From Eudoraea sp. (GTDB lineage Bacteria > Bacteroidota > Bacteroidia > Flavobacteriales > Flavobacteriaceae): a stretch of 9,651 nt of DNA. The stretch's first letter is position 1. Every line of letters starts with the position of its first letter. The notes beneath the pieces are model-generated. The model was not told the origin of the DNA. It searched no databases and saw nothing but the letters and a program-made list of their open reading frames with translations. Both the position numbers and the translations under genes were made by a program. The DNA lies in contig JABDPH010000490.1 in NCBI GenBank assembly GCA_013042925.1, positions 1 to 9,651 of the forward strand. Reading direction: 5' to 3'. Positions 1 through 6,211 of this stretch are shown one piece after another.

Positions 1-243
1 AAGGATCTGTCTTCATGGCCCAGAATGAGTGAAGTTTCCTTGAAATGGTTAATCGATGCTTATAATAATGCTACAGATAAGAAATTGGTTTTTAACCACA
101 GCGGATTTACCAAACACGCGGGGACAGAGAAACTACAGCAACAAATTGAAGCCGGGTTAAGCGAAAAAGAGATAAAAGAAAGCTGGCAGAAGGATTTAAA
201 TAATTTCAGGAAAATCAGAAGTAAATACCTGCTCTACAACTGA
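1..243 (+). CDS. NamZ / DUF1343-type exo-beta-N-acetylmuramidase, C-terminal end (5' part outside window)
   Basis: This is the last 80 codons of a gene that begins before the window; the frame is open from base 1, and the ATG at 25 lies inside the protein and is not its start. The visible part reads KDLSSWPRMSEVSLKWLIDA and continues through FNHSGFTKHAG and a charged helix to the end KYLLYN. From memory of the family, the pattern 'L.WLI.AY', then 'F...F.K.AGT..L..QI..G.S..EI..SW..DL..F..IR.KYLLY', is the conserved C-terminus of DUF1343 proteins. NamZ, the characterised member, removes N-acetylmuramic acid from the non-reducing ends of peptidoglycan fragments in the periplasm or outside the cell. 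The catalytic N-terminal domain and any signal peptide are not visible, so activity cannot be judged. The gene converges on the desaturase-like gene with only 3 bases between the stop codons. Confidence 0.85.
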   Translation, partial: KDLSSWPRMSEVSLKWLIDAYNNATDKKLVFNHSGFTKHAGTEKLQQQIEAGLSEKEIKESWQKDLNNFRKIRSKYLLYN

Positions 244-246
244 AGC

Positions 247-1086
247 TTACTTATCTGCCTGCATAGTAGTTGGCCTTCTATACTTATGAAAAGGTTGCTT
301 TAACAGTCCGGTAACACTTCCATTTTCTTTCTTGTCAGGAAAAGTATCCACGCCATAGACAATTTCACCACGATCTAGTTTCATAAAAGTCCCGAAGATA
401 TGATCCCAGACAGAGAAAATATTTCCATAGTTTGAATCTGTATAGGGTAATCTGTAATGGTGATGTACCTTGTGCATGTCTGGCGACACAATTACCCAGC
501 TCAGGATGTCATCTACTCTTTTAGGTAGCCGGATATTAGCATGGCTGAATTGAGTAGCCACAAGAGACAAGGATTGATAAAGCATAACTATTCCTATAGG
601 CGTGCCCACTATAAATACTCCCATTAATGTGAAAGTAAAACGGATAAGACTCTCTAATGGATGATGCCTGTTAGCAGTGGTTGTATCTACCTCGTGATCT
701 GTATGATGCACCAAATGAATCATCCATAAAGGTTTTACCTTATGTTCAACATAATGTGCCAAATAAGCCCCTATAAAATCAAGAAGCAAAACGCCCAAAA
801 CTACATAGAGCCATAGAGGTATTTCAGGCAACCAGTTTATTATTCCAAATTTGTTTACCATAACCCAATCACTCGATTTCAATAATACAAAAGCCAACGC
901 AAAATTGATAACAATAGTAGTAAGGGTAAAAAAGAAATTAGGCAGAGCATGCCTCCATTTCTTATACTTGAAATTAAAAAGCGGTAAGGCACCTTCAAGA
1001 AGCCAAAAAAGGGTTATTCCCAATACCAGAATAAGACTCCTGTGTAAAGACGGAATGTTTTCAAAATAGTTAAGTATAACCTCCAT
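247..1086 (-). CDS. Sterol desaturase / fatty acid hydroxylase superfamily membrane protein
   Basis: This is a 279-residue integral membrane di-iron enzyme of the fatty acid hydroxylase superfamily. These enzymes use O2 to hydroxylate or desaturate lipids at a histidine-bound di-iron centre facing the cytoplasm. All expected histidine boxes are present: H111-YVE-H115 (HxxxH), H124-LV-HH128 (HxxHH), H131, HH141-142, H182 and H205-KV-HHH210. Hydrophobic segments lie at about residues 13-37, 48-69, 88-110 and 149-177, giving the usual membrane hairpins around the boxes. The length is normal. The ATG at 1084-1086 is a good start because the protein begins just before the first membrane segment. 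A box TAACTTTA, one base off the -7 consensus, ends 4 bases before it. The substrate cannot be read from sequence: sterol, fatty acid, carotenoid or ether-lipid hydroxylation are all possible in this family. It stands alone between convergent and same-strand neighbours. Confidence 0.9.
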   Translation of the reverse strand: MEVILNYFENIPSLHRSLILVLGITLFWLLEGALPLFNFKYKKWRHALPNFFFTLTTIVINFALAFVLLKSSDWVMVNKFGIINWLPEIPLWLYVVLGVLLLDFIGAYLAHYVEHKVKPLWMIHLVHHTDHEVDTTTANRHHPLESLIRFTFTLMGVFIVGTPIGIVMLYQSLSLVATQFSHANIRLPKRVDDILSWVIVSPDMHKVHHHYRLPYTDSNYGNIFSVWDHIFGTFMKLDRGEIVYGVDTFPDKKENGSVTGLLKQPFHKYRRPTTMQADK

Positions 1087-1161
1087 AGGGTAAAGTTACT
1101 ATTTTCAGATTAAATTTTTTGAGATGAGAAGCCGCATTAAAAGGATTATATGGCTAATTCC

Positions 1162-1656
1162 TTAGATTTTAATTCTCTTTTTCATGTCTTCAACTATGTT
1201 ATATGCAGCCGGGCAGATAGCCACATTCTTAAGTGTAAGATTAGTTATTTGTTGAAACTTTTTTCGATCGGTATGAGGGAATTCCCGGCAGGCTTTGGGT
1301 CTTACATCGTAGATTGAACAATAGTTATCCTCACCCAGAAAAGCACAGGGAACCTGCTTAAGCACATAATCATTGTCTTCATCAATCCTTAAATAAGTAT
1401 CTATAAATTGTTGAGGCTTTTGCTTAAGACTTTTCGAGATTCGAATAATATCTGCATTTGTAAAGAGAGGGCCGGTAGTCTTACAGCAATTAGCGCAATC
1501 CAGGCAATTTGTTTTTTTAAACTCTGCCAGGTGCAACTCCTGCATAATATAGTCCAGATTACGCGGAGGCCTCTTTTTCAGTTTTGCAAAGAACCTTTTG
1601 TTTTCAGTATGCTTTTCTTTTGCCCTTAGGGGTAAGGTTTTAAGTTGTTCTTTCAT
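1162..1656 (-). CDS. YkgJ-family cysteine cluster protein
   Basis: This protein is about 164 residues long and carries the YkgJ (zinc/iron-chelating) cysteine cluster. Counting from the possible GTG start at 1707, the cysteines are C68-x2-C71-x2-CC74-75, then C121, C130, C140 (in the motif RPKACREFPH) and C165. The pattern CxxCxxCC followed by Cys in 'YCSIYDVRPKAC' is diagnostic. Such clusters are thought to bind a metal ion or an Fe-S centre; the biological role is unknown. The N-terminal part is lysine-rich (KKRPPRNLDYIMQ) and no signal peptide is seen, so the protein is cytoplasmic. I chose the ATG at 1654-1656 because homologues as I remember them start near 'MKEQLKTLP'. The frame stays open to a GTG at 1705-1707, which would add 17 residues. 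It is divergent from the methyltransferase gene at 1747. Confidence 0.88.
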   Translation of the reverse strand: MKEQLKTLPLRAKEKHTENKRFFAKLKKRPPRNLDYIMQELHLAEFKKTNCLDCANCCKTTGPLFTNADIIRISKSLKQKPQQFIDTYLRIDEDNDYVLKQVPCAFLGEDNYCSIYDVRPKACREFPHTDRKKFQQITNLTLKNVAICPAAYNIVEDMKKRIKI

Positions 1657-1746
1657 CAGACCCTGTAAATTCCATTCATTATTTAGTTGAGTGCTTTTAC
1701 TTTCCACTCAAAAAGTCCACTTTTGCAGGTAAAATTACAACTTTAA

Positions 1747-2460
1747 ATGAGTAGGGATGTTATTGGAAAGGCTCTAATTGATTTTCAAAATGGGAATTAT
1801 TCTGAAGATATTGCAACTTATTCATCATTAGGTGAGGAAGATATTCTTCCATTGCCTTATTTATTCAGAGATTATGATGATATGCCCATAATAGAACAAA
1901 AAGCTTTAGATCTCTGCCGTGGTAAGGTATTGGATGTGGGGTGCGGGTCTGGCAGTCACAGCCTCTATTTGCAAAAAAAAGGATTTGAAGTTACAGGTCT
2001 TGACACGTCTGAAGGAGCTGTGGCCACGGCTAAGTTAAGGGGGGTATCCAATGTAATACACACAAATATTTTTGATTATTCTGGTATGAAATTTGATACC
2101 ATATTACTGTTAATGAATGGAATAGGAATATCGGGACAACTAAATGAGGTAGGTCGTTTAATGACCCATTTAGAAACATTGTTGAAGCCGGGAGGACAGA
2201 TATTGCTCGATTCCAGTGATATAATATATATGTTTGAACTTGATGATGATGGTGGCTACTGGGTTCCAAATAATGGTAAATATTACGGTGAAGTAGAATT
2301 TACCATGGAGTATAAAGGATTAAGAAGTGCTCCTTTTAGTTGGTTATATCTCGATTTCAAAAACCTTAAAGAGCTGGCTGAGCAGAATAATTTAAGTTGC
2401 GAACTGGTTTGTGAAGGCCCTCATTATGACTATTTAGCAAGACTACAGGTACAATCATAA
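1747..2460 (+). CDS. Class I SAM-dependent methyltransferase
   Basis: This is a 237-residue soluble protein with a Rossmann-fold methyltransferase core. Motif I, VLDVGCGSGSHSL, is at residues 61-73 and binds S-adenosylmethionine. The acidic residue that binds the ribose hydroxyls is D86 in VTGLD at the end of strand 2. 'FDTILLLMNGIG' (116-127) is motif-IV-like, and LLKPGGQILLDSSD (145-158) is the usual post-motif III loop and strand. The N-terminal 55 residues precede the fold and may form a substrate lid. The C-terminal part (180-237) is not shared with well-known subfamilies that I recognise, so the substrate (small molecule, lipid or protein) is unknown. The start ATG at 1747 fits the coding signal and lies 90 bases from the divergent YkgJ-type ATG. 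A run of eight A bases at 1973-1980 lies in frame inside the Gln-Lys-Lys stretch after motif I. Confidence 0.88.
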   Translation: MSRDVIGKALIDFQNGNYSEDIATYSSLGEEDILPLPYLFRDYDDMPIIEQKALDLCRGKVLDVGCGSGSHSLYLQKKGFEVTGLDTSEGAVATAKLRGVSNVIHTNIFDYSGMKFDTILLLMNGIGISGQLNEVGRLMTHLETLLKPGGQILLDSSDIIYMFELDDDGGYWVPNNGKYYGEVEFTMEYKGLRSAPFSWLYLDFKNLKELAEQNNLSCELVCEGPHYDYLARLQVQS

Positions 2461-2525
2461 TAGAAACCTTAATTAAACGTTGTAAATAATACGTAATTTT
2501 AGCCTTAAAGGAAAATTAAACTGCT

Positions 2526-3320
2526 ATGAAAAAATTTCGAATACTAACTATATTGCTGACCATTGGTCTTTTCTTAAATTGTTCAAAAGACAGTGACAAT
2601 ACAACTCCCGGGGGTATTGATAAATCTGCAAATTTACTCGCCACCGGAGATTCTGCTAATGACATTCTCTCCAATACAATTTATACGCAGTTATTAATAG
2701 AAGCTGCCTATGTTACCGGTTTCAGACCTACAACGGAAACCATGAACAATTTTGAAACCTATCTTCGAGATCGAACATTTAAGACTGACATACAAGTAGT
2801 ATACAGGGAATTAGCTTCCCCTAATGAAGAAACTTTGACTTTACAGGAGATTGCTGACCTGGAAAGTGAAAACCGCACGGCATACAATGAAGGAGAAACA
2901 CTTGCCATATATATTTATTTTGCCGATGCACCATCAGATGCTGATGATGAAGACGAAGGTATTGTAACTCTTGGTGCAGTATATAGAAATACATCAATGG
3001 TTATCCATGAAGGTGTAGTACGCCAACTGGCGAATCAAAGTTCACTTATTACAATTTCAGATGTGGAAACATCTACCCTTAATCATGAATTTGGGCATCT
3101 TTTTGGTTTAGTTGATCTTGGATCTGCAATGGTAAATCCCCATGAGGACCCAGATACCGAAAACCATTGTGATACAGCCGGTTGCCTTATGCGTGCTGAA
3201 CTGCAATTTGGCGGGGGTATGATGGGCGTTTTGGAAAAAAGTAAATTGTCAAAAGGTGTAGCAGTTCCTGCTTTGGATGCCGAGTGCATCCTTGATCTTC
3301 AAAATAACGGAGGAAGATAA
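2526..3320 (+). CDS. Metzincin-like membrane metalloprotease, lipoprotein
   Basis: This is a 264-residue lipoprotein protease. The N-terminus has a lipoprotein signal (MKKFRILTILLTIGLFLNC) with the lipid-bearing Cys at 19, followed by SKDSD. The acidic residues after Cys are compatible with export to the cell surface in Bacteroidota. Zinc-site motif: H187-EFG-H191-LFG-L195-VD197, i.e. HExxHxxGxxD. Further on comes H214-C215-x4-C220-L-M222, which looks like the 'HCx4CxM' part of archaemetzincins, where M222 would be the Met-turn. The third zinc ligand is therefore D197, H206 or H214. A low-complexity acidic stretch (DADDEDEG, 138-145) precedes the catalytic region. The substrate is unknown; the family is usually called membrane metalloprotease in Flavobacteriaceae. 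A promoter-like TAATTTTA at 2494-2501 (7 of 8 consensus bases) and a purine-rich AAAGGA lie upstream. It is probably a separate unit from the methyltransferase, 65 bases before it. Confidence 0.85.
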   Translation: MKKFRILTILLTIGLFLNCSKDSDNTTPGGIDKSANLLATGDSANDILSNTIYTQLLIEAAYVTGFRPTTETMNNFETYLRDRTFKTDIQVVYRELASPNEETLTLQEIADLESENRTAYNEGETLAIYIYFADAPSDADDEDEGIVTLGAVYRNTSMVIHEGVVRQLANQSSLITISDVETSTLNHEFGHLFGLVDLGSAMVNPHEDPDTENHCDTAGCLMRAELQFGGGMMGVLEKSKLSKGVAVPALDAECILDLQNNGGR

Positions 3321-3405
3321 GCTCCTTCCAGATTATTGGCATTCGTTTAAACATTCAGGATTTATTGAGCCAAGGAATAAATAATCAAAGGCACCTTGCT
3401 TCTGC

Positions 3406-4038
3406 TTAAGGAATATTCAGGTATTTATGGGTTTGTAAAGATACTTTCCACTTTGGATTCTTCATTACGTAATCCACGATCATAGGTGTTACCTTTTCCC
3501 TAACACTCCACTCGGGCTGCAAATACAGAATGCACGTTTCACTAACCTTCTTTGCCTGTTCTTCTGCAAAAACCAGATCATGCTTATTGTAAACAATAAC
3601 CTTTAATTCATGAGCTTGTTTATAAATTTCATCTACAGGCAACTTATTCTTTTTAGGCGACAGACAAATCCAGTCCCATGTACCCGTTAAGGGGTAAGCC
3701 CCGGAGGTTTCAATGTGTGTACTAAGATTTTTGCTTTTTAAGGCTTCCGTTAAGGGTCCCATATCCCACATTAAGGGTTCCCCACCGGTTACAACTATGG
3801 TATCAGAATAACTTGCAGCATTATGAACAATACTTTCTATTTCCGTTGGAGGATGGGTTTCGGCATTCCAGCTTTCTTTTACATCACACCAATGACAGCC
3901 AACATCACAACCTCCAATCCTTATAAAATAAGCAGCCGTACCTTTGTGAAAACCCTCTCCCTGAATCGTATAGAATTCTTCCATGAGTGGGAGCATCAGC
4001 CCTGCATTTACCAATTCTAGAACCTCCTTATTGATCAT
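3406..4038 (-). CDS. queE: 7-carboxy-7-deazaguanine synthase QueE
   Basis: This 210-residue radical SAM enzyme converts 6-carboxy-5,6,7,8-tetrahydropterin into 7-carboxy-7-deazaguanine, a step towards preQ0 and queuosine in tRNA. The N-terminal substrate/SAM signature is EEFYTIQGEGFHKGTAA (20-36). The cluster motif is C44-DVG-C48-HW-C51, the canonical CxxxCxxC that binds a 4Fe-4S cluster, followed by the conserved D52 and W57. TGGEPL (84-89) is the radical SAM GGE motif that contacts SAM. The end, 'LQTHKYLNIP', is the usual QueE C-terminus. Length is normal and no key residue is missing. No queC, queD or queF lies beside it in the window, so the pathway is scattered. The ATG at 4036-4038 was kept as start; a second Met (residue 15, 'MLPLMEEF') lies at 3994-3996 and could serve instead, because the promoter box sits only 4 bases before the first ATG. 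Confidence 0.95.
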   Translation of the reverse strand: MINKEVLELVNAGLMLPLMEEFYTIQGEGFHKGTAAYFIRIGGCDVGCHWCDVKESWNAETHPPTEIESIVHNAASYSDTIVVTGGEPLMWDMGPLTEALKSKNLSTHIETSGAYPLTGTWDWICLSPKKNKLPVDEIYKQAHELKVIVYNKHDLVFAEEQAKKVSETCILYLQPEWSVREKVTPMIVDYVMKNPKWKVSLQTHKYLNIP

Positions 4039-4042
4039 CCTG

Positions 4043-4050
4043 CAAAGATA
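4043..4050 (-). promoter_or_regulatory. Bacteroidota -7 promoter box of queE (TATCTTTG)
   Basis: On the minus strand the bases TATCTTTG match the phylum's TAnnTTTG -7 consensus at every defined position. Only CAGG separates the box from the queE ATG. I see no TTG at the usual distance upstream. Transcription would begin at or within a few bases of the start codon, giving a leaderless or nearly leaderless mRNA. Confidence 0.5.
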
Positions 4051-4104
4051 GCATATAGAAGACGGTATTTTGACTGTATTTTTTGGAAATAAAAGACAAA
4101 TTAA

Positions 4105-4141
4105 TGAGCCAGTAGAACAAGTGAGCTATTAGACTGGTTCA
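4105..4141 (-). terminator. Weak inverted repeat downstream of the RidA-like gene, possible terminator
   Basis: The arms TGAGCCAGT (4105-4113) and ACTGGTTCA (4133-4141) pair over 9 positions with one non-Watson-Crick pair and a 19-base loop. The repeat begins 30 bases past the stop codon of the RidA-like gene. On the minus strand the distal arm is followed by an A/T-rich stretch containing short T runs, but there is no compact T tract and the stem has an A-C mismatch. It may be a poor terminator or chance. Nothing else is recognisable in the 133-base gap 4039-4171 apart from the queE promoter box. Confidence 0.25.
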
Positions 4142-4171
4142 ACTTCGAATGCAAATACCTTAAGAATAAAT

Positions 4172-4624
4172 TCAATTCTTGACTGCTATTACATCAATCT
4201 CAACCTTGGCATTTCTGGCCAGACCACTGGCAGCAAAAGTTGTGCGTGCAGGTTTCTTGGTAAAATATTTAGAGTATACTTCGTTAAATGCAGAGAAATC
4301 ATCCATTGAACTTAATATCACTGTACATTTCACAACATTGTCTAGTTTTAGTCCGTGATGCTCTAAAACCGCTTGAATATTCTTAATTGCCTGCTCTGTT
4401 TCTGTCCTTATTCCAGCTTCAACCATAGTTCTGGTTTTATGGTCCATTCCTATTTGTCCGGCCAGAAAAAAAAGATTTCCTGCCTGAACCACATCACTAT
4501 AAGGAGCACTTCTTTTCTTTACTTCATGCGATTCATGAAAAGTAATCGGCGAAACTTCCTGTGCGCTCAATGTTGAACAACAAACTAATGAGAGAACTGT
4601 AACTATTTGTAAATACTTTTTCAT
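4172..4624 (-). CDS. Exported RidA-family (YjgF/YER057c/UK114) protein
   Basis: This 150-residue protein has an N-terminal signal peptide (residues 1-21: two Lys, a hydrophobic core, then CCSTLSA) with likely cleavage before Q22, followed by a complete Rid domain. Cytoplasmic RidA hydrolyses reactive enamine/imine intermediates such as 2-aminoacrylate. The Arg that anchors the substrate carboxylate in RidA is present as R127 in PARTTF, and the Glu that activates water is plausibly E142 in VEID. The RidA cysteine near the Arg is replaced by Thr. 'FFLAGQIGMD' (52-61) is the conserved first core strand and turn. The export signal means it probably acts in the periplasm, where the substrate is unknown. 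CC at 15-16 could suggest a lipoprotein, but the residues before it do not form a good lipobox. It is divergent from the HerA-like gene, with a palindromic promoter region between them. Confidence 0.88.
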   Translation of the reverse strand: MKKYLQIVTVLSLVCCSTLSAQEVSPITFHESHEVKKRSAPYSDVVQAGNLFFLAGQIGMDHKTRTMVEAGIRTETEQAIKNIQAVLEHHGLKLDNVVKCTVILSSMDDFSAFNEVYSKYFTKKPARTTFAASGLARNAKVEIDVIAVKN

Positions 4625-4658
4625 TCGATTTTGGTTTTATTGTTGGTTAAAATTACCC

Positions 4659-4666
4659 TATTTTTA
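4659..4666 (+). promoter_or_regulatory. Possible -7 box of the HerA-like gene (TATTTTTA)
   Basis: TATTTTTA matches TAnnTTTG at 5 of the 6 defined bases, with A for the final G. A TTG at 4640-4642 lies 16 bases upstream, close to the usual -33 spacing. The box ends 15 bases before the ATG at 4682. It is the left arm of a 17-base palindrome whose other arm is the box for the divergent gene. Confidence 0.3.
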
Positions 4667-4667
4667 T

Positions 4668-4675
4668 CAAAAATA
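4668..4675 (-). promoter_or_regulatory. Bacteroidota -7 promoter box of the RidA-like gene (TATTTTTG)
   Basis: Read on the minus strand, TATTTTTG is an exact match to TAnnTTTG. It lies 43 bases before the start codon at 4624, giving a leader of about 35-40 bases. A TTG on the same strand (plus-strand CAA at 4690-4692) is 14 bases upstream, shorter than the usual 17-20, and falls inside the first codons of the divergent HerA-like gene. Confidence 0.45.
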
Positions 4676-4681
4676 GACTAA

Positions 4682-6205
4682 ATGAGTACCAAAGAAGAAT
4701 TCTATGCGCATATAGAAAAGGGGTATACTACGAAGGGCGATTTTATAACAATGGGCGCAGCCATATTAGATGGAGAAACGGTTACAGGGGCCCATGTAAA
4801 AGTTCCTTTAAAGACATTGAACAGACACGGACTTATAGCCGGTGCCACCGGTACGGGAAAAACCAAAACACTGCAGGTAATCGCAGAAAACCTTTCTGAT
4901 AAAGGAATCCCGGTACTTTTGATGGATTTAAAAGGTGACCTCAGCGGAATAGCCCAGCCTAGCCCAGGCCATCCAAAAATTGATGAAAGGCACGAAAAGA
5001 TTGGACTGCCTTTTGAACCTAAGAGTTTTCCTGTGGAAATACTTTCCCTGTCAGAACAAGACGGTGTAAAACTCCGTGCAACTGTTTCAGAATTTGGACC
5101 CATTTTACTTTCCCGCATCCTGGATCTTTCCGAAGTACAGGAAGGCATTGTAGCAGTTATTTTTAAATATTGTGATGATAACAAGCTTCCCTTGCTGGAT
5201 CTTAAGGACTTCAAAAAGGTTTTGCAATACGCCACAGGAACAGGTAAAAAAGAATTTACAAAGGAATACGGAAGAATTTCAACAAGTTCCACAGGAACTA
5301 TTCTAAGGAAAATAATAGAATTGGAACAGCAAGGAGCCGATTTATTTTTTGGCGAGAAATCCTTTGATGTGGAAGATCTTACTCGTATAGATGAAAATGG
5401 AAGGGGCTACATAAATATAGTTCGTTTAACGGATATACAAGACAGGCCCAAATTATTCAGCACATTTATGCTGAGTTTATTGGCCGAAATATATTCCACA
5501 TTCCCTGAACAGGGAGATAGCGACAGACCTGAGTTGATTTTCTTTATAGATGAGGCTCATTTAATTTTTAAAGAAGCCTCAGATGCCTTATTAGACCAGA
5601 TTGAAAGTATTGTTAAACTTATTCGCTCTAAAGGTATAGGACTTTATTTTGTTACACAGAATCCAACGGATGTCCCCAATGCAGTACTCGCCCAATTAGG
5701 TCTGAAAGTCCAACACGCACTTAGGGCCTTTACCGCCAGAGATCGAAAAGCAATTAAACTTACCGCAGAAAATTATCCTATTTCGGAATATTATGACACA
5801 AAAGAGGTACTAACCTCCTTAGGGATTGGAGAAGCACTAATTACGGCCTTAGATGAAAAAGGAAGGCCCACTCCGCTTGCCGCTACAATGTTACGAGCCC
5901 CAATGAGCCGCATGGATGTATTAACAGATAGTGAACTAGTTTCCGTAATTAAGAATTCGAAACTGGTGAAGAAATACAATGATATTATTGACAGGGAAAG
6001 TGCCTATGAGATTTTAAATGAAAAAATTGAGAGAGCTGAAAGAGAAGCAGAAAAAGAAGCGGAAAAAGAACTTGAAACCCGCAGAACATCTTCAAGAAGA
6101 AGAACAACTCGCAGAAGTACACGTCAAAATCCGGTAATAAAAGTTTTAACAAGCGCAACCTTTATCAGGGGTGTATTGGGAGTATTAAAAAAAGTGATTC
6201 GATAG
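4682..6205 (+). CDS. HerA-like helicase/ATPase, DUF853 (YjgR-type)
   Basis: This 507-residue cytoplasmic P-loop ATPase belongs to the HerA-FtsK superfamily. Walker A is GATGTGKT (54-61, K60) and Walker B is LIFFIDEAH (285-293, D290 and E291). 'LYFVTQNPTDVP' (321-332) fits sensor-1, and R353 in FTARDRKA is a candidate arginine finger. MDLKGDLSGI (81-90) after the first strand is typical of DUF853. HerA relatives form hexameric rings that move DNA, but the cellular role of DUF853/YjgR proteins is not well established. A predicted coiled coil rich in Glu, Lys and Ala (about 437-466) leads into a strongly basic Arg/Thr/Ser segment (467-482) and a hydrophobic/basic tail (485-507), suited to nucleic acid or membrane contact. 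No NurA nuclease, SIR2 or other defence partner is adjacent. The next gene starts 6 bases downstream and is probably co-transcribed. Confidence 0.9.
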   Translation: MSTKEEFYAHIEKGYTTKGDFITMGAAILDGETVTGAHVKVPLKTLNRHGLIAGATGTGKTKTLQVIAENLSDKGIPVLLMDLKGDLSGIAQPSPGHPKIDERHEKIGLPFEPKSFPVEILSLSEQDGVKLRATVSEFGPILLSRILDLSEVQEGIVAVIFKYCDDNKLPLLDLKDFKKVLQYATGTGKKEFTKEYGRISTSSTGTILRKIIELEQQGADLFFGEKSFDVEDLTRIDENGRGYINIVRLTDIQDRPKLFSTFMLSLLAEIYSTFPEQGDSDRPELIFFIDEAHLIFKEASDALLDQIESIVKLIRSKGIGLYFVTQNPTDVPNAVLAQLGLKVQHALRAFTARDRKAIKLTAENYPISEYYDTKEVLTSLGIGEALITALDEKGRPTPLAATMLRAPMSRMDVLTDSELVSVIKNSKLVKKYNDIIDRESAYEILNEKIERAEREAEKEAEKELETRRTSSRRRTTRRSTRQNPVIKVLTSATFIRGVLGVLKKVIR

Positions 6206-6211
6206 GAACAT

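Noticed and set aside
1973..1980. Run of eight A bases in the methyltransferase gene (another at 7084-7091 in the hydrolase) as phase-variation or frameshift sites
   Set aside because: Both genes are intact through the run and such runs are expected in AT-rich lysine codons; nothing supports programmed slippage.
3310..3400. Inverted repeats GGAAG/CTTCC and CAAGG/CCTTG between the protease and queE as a shared terminator
   Set aside because: Both stems have only 5 base pairs, with loops of about 8 and 18 bases and no T tract, so they are probably chance.
4036..4100. preQ1 riboswitch upstream of queE
   Set aside because: The likely promoter box lies 4 bases before the ATG, and no C/A-rich preQ1 aptamer pattern is visible on the minus strand.
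4702..5292. Long minus-strand reading frame (196 codons) opposite the HerA-like gene
   Set aside because: It lies wholly inside a well-supported gene, is Ser/Pro-rich as antisense frames often are, and shows no known domain.
4682..6205. HerA-like ATPase as part of an anti-phage system (HerA-SIR2, HerA-DUF4297, HerA-NurA)
   Set aside because: No SIR2, DUF4297, NurA or other nuclease gene is adjacent. The protein has DUF853/YjgR features, and its neighbours are a RidA-like protein and a lipoprotein.
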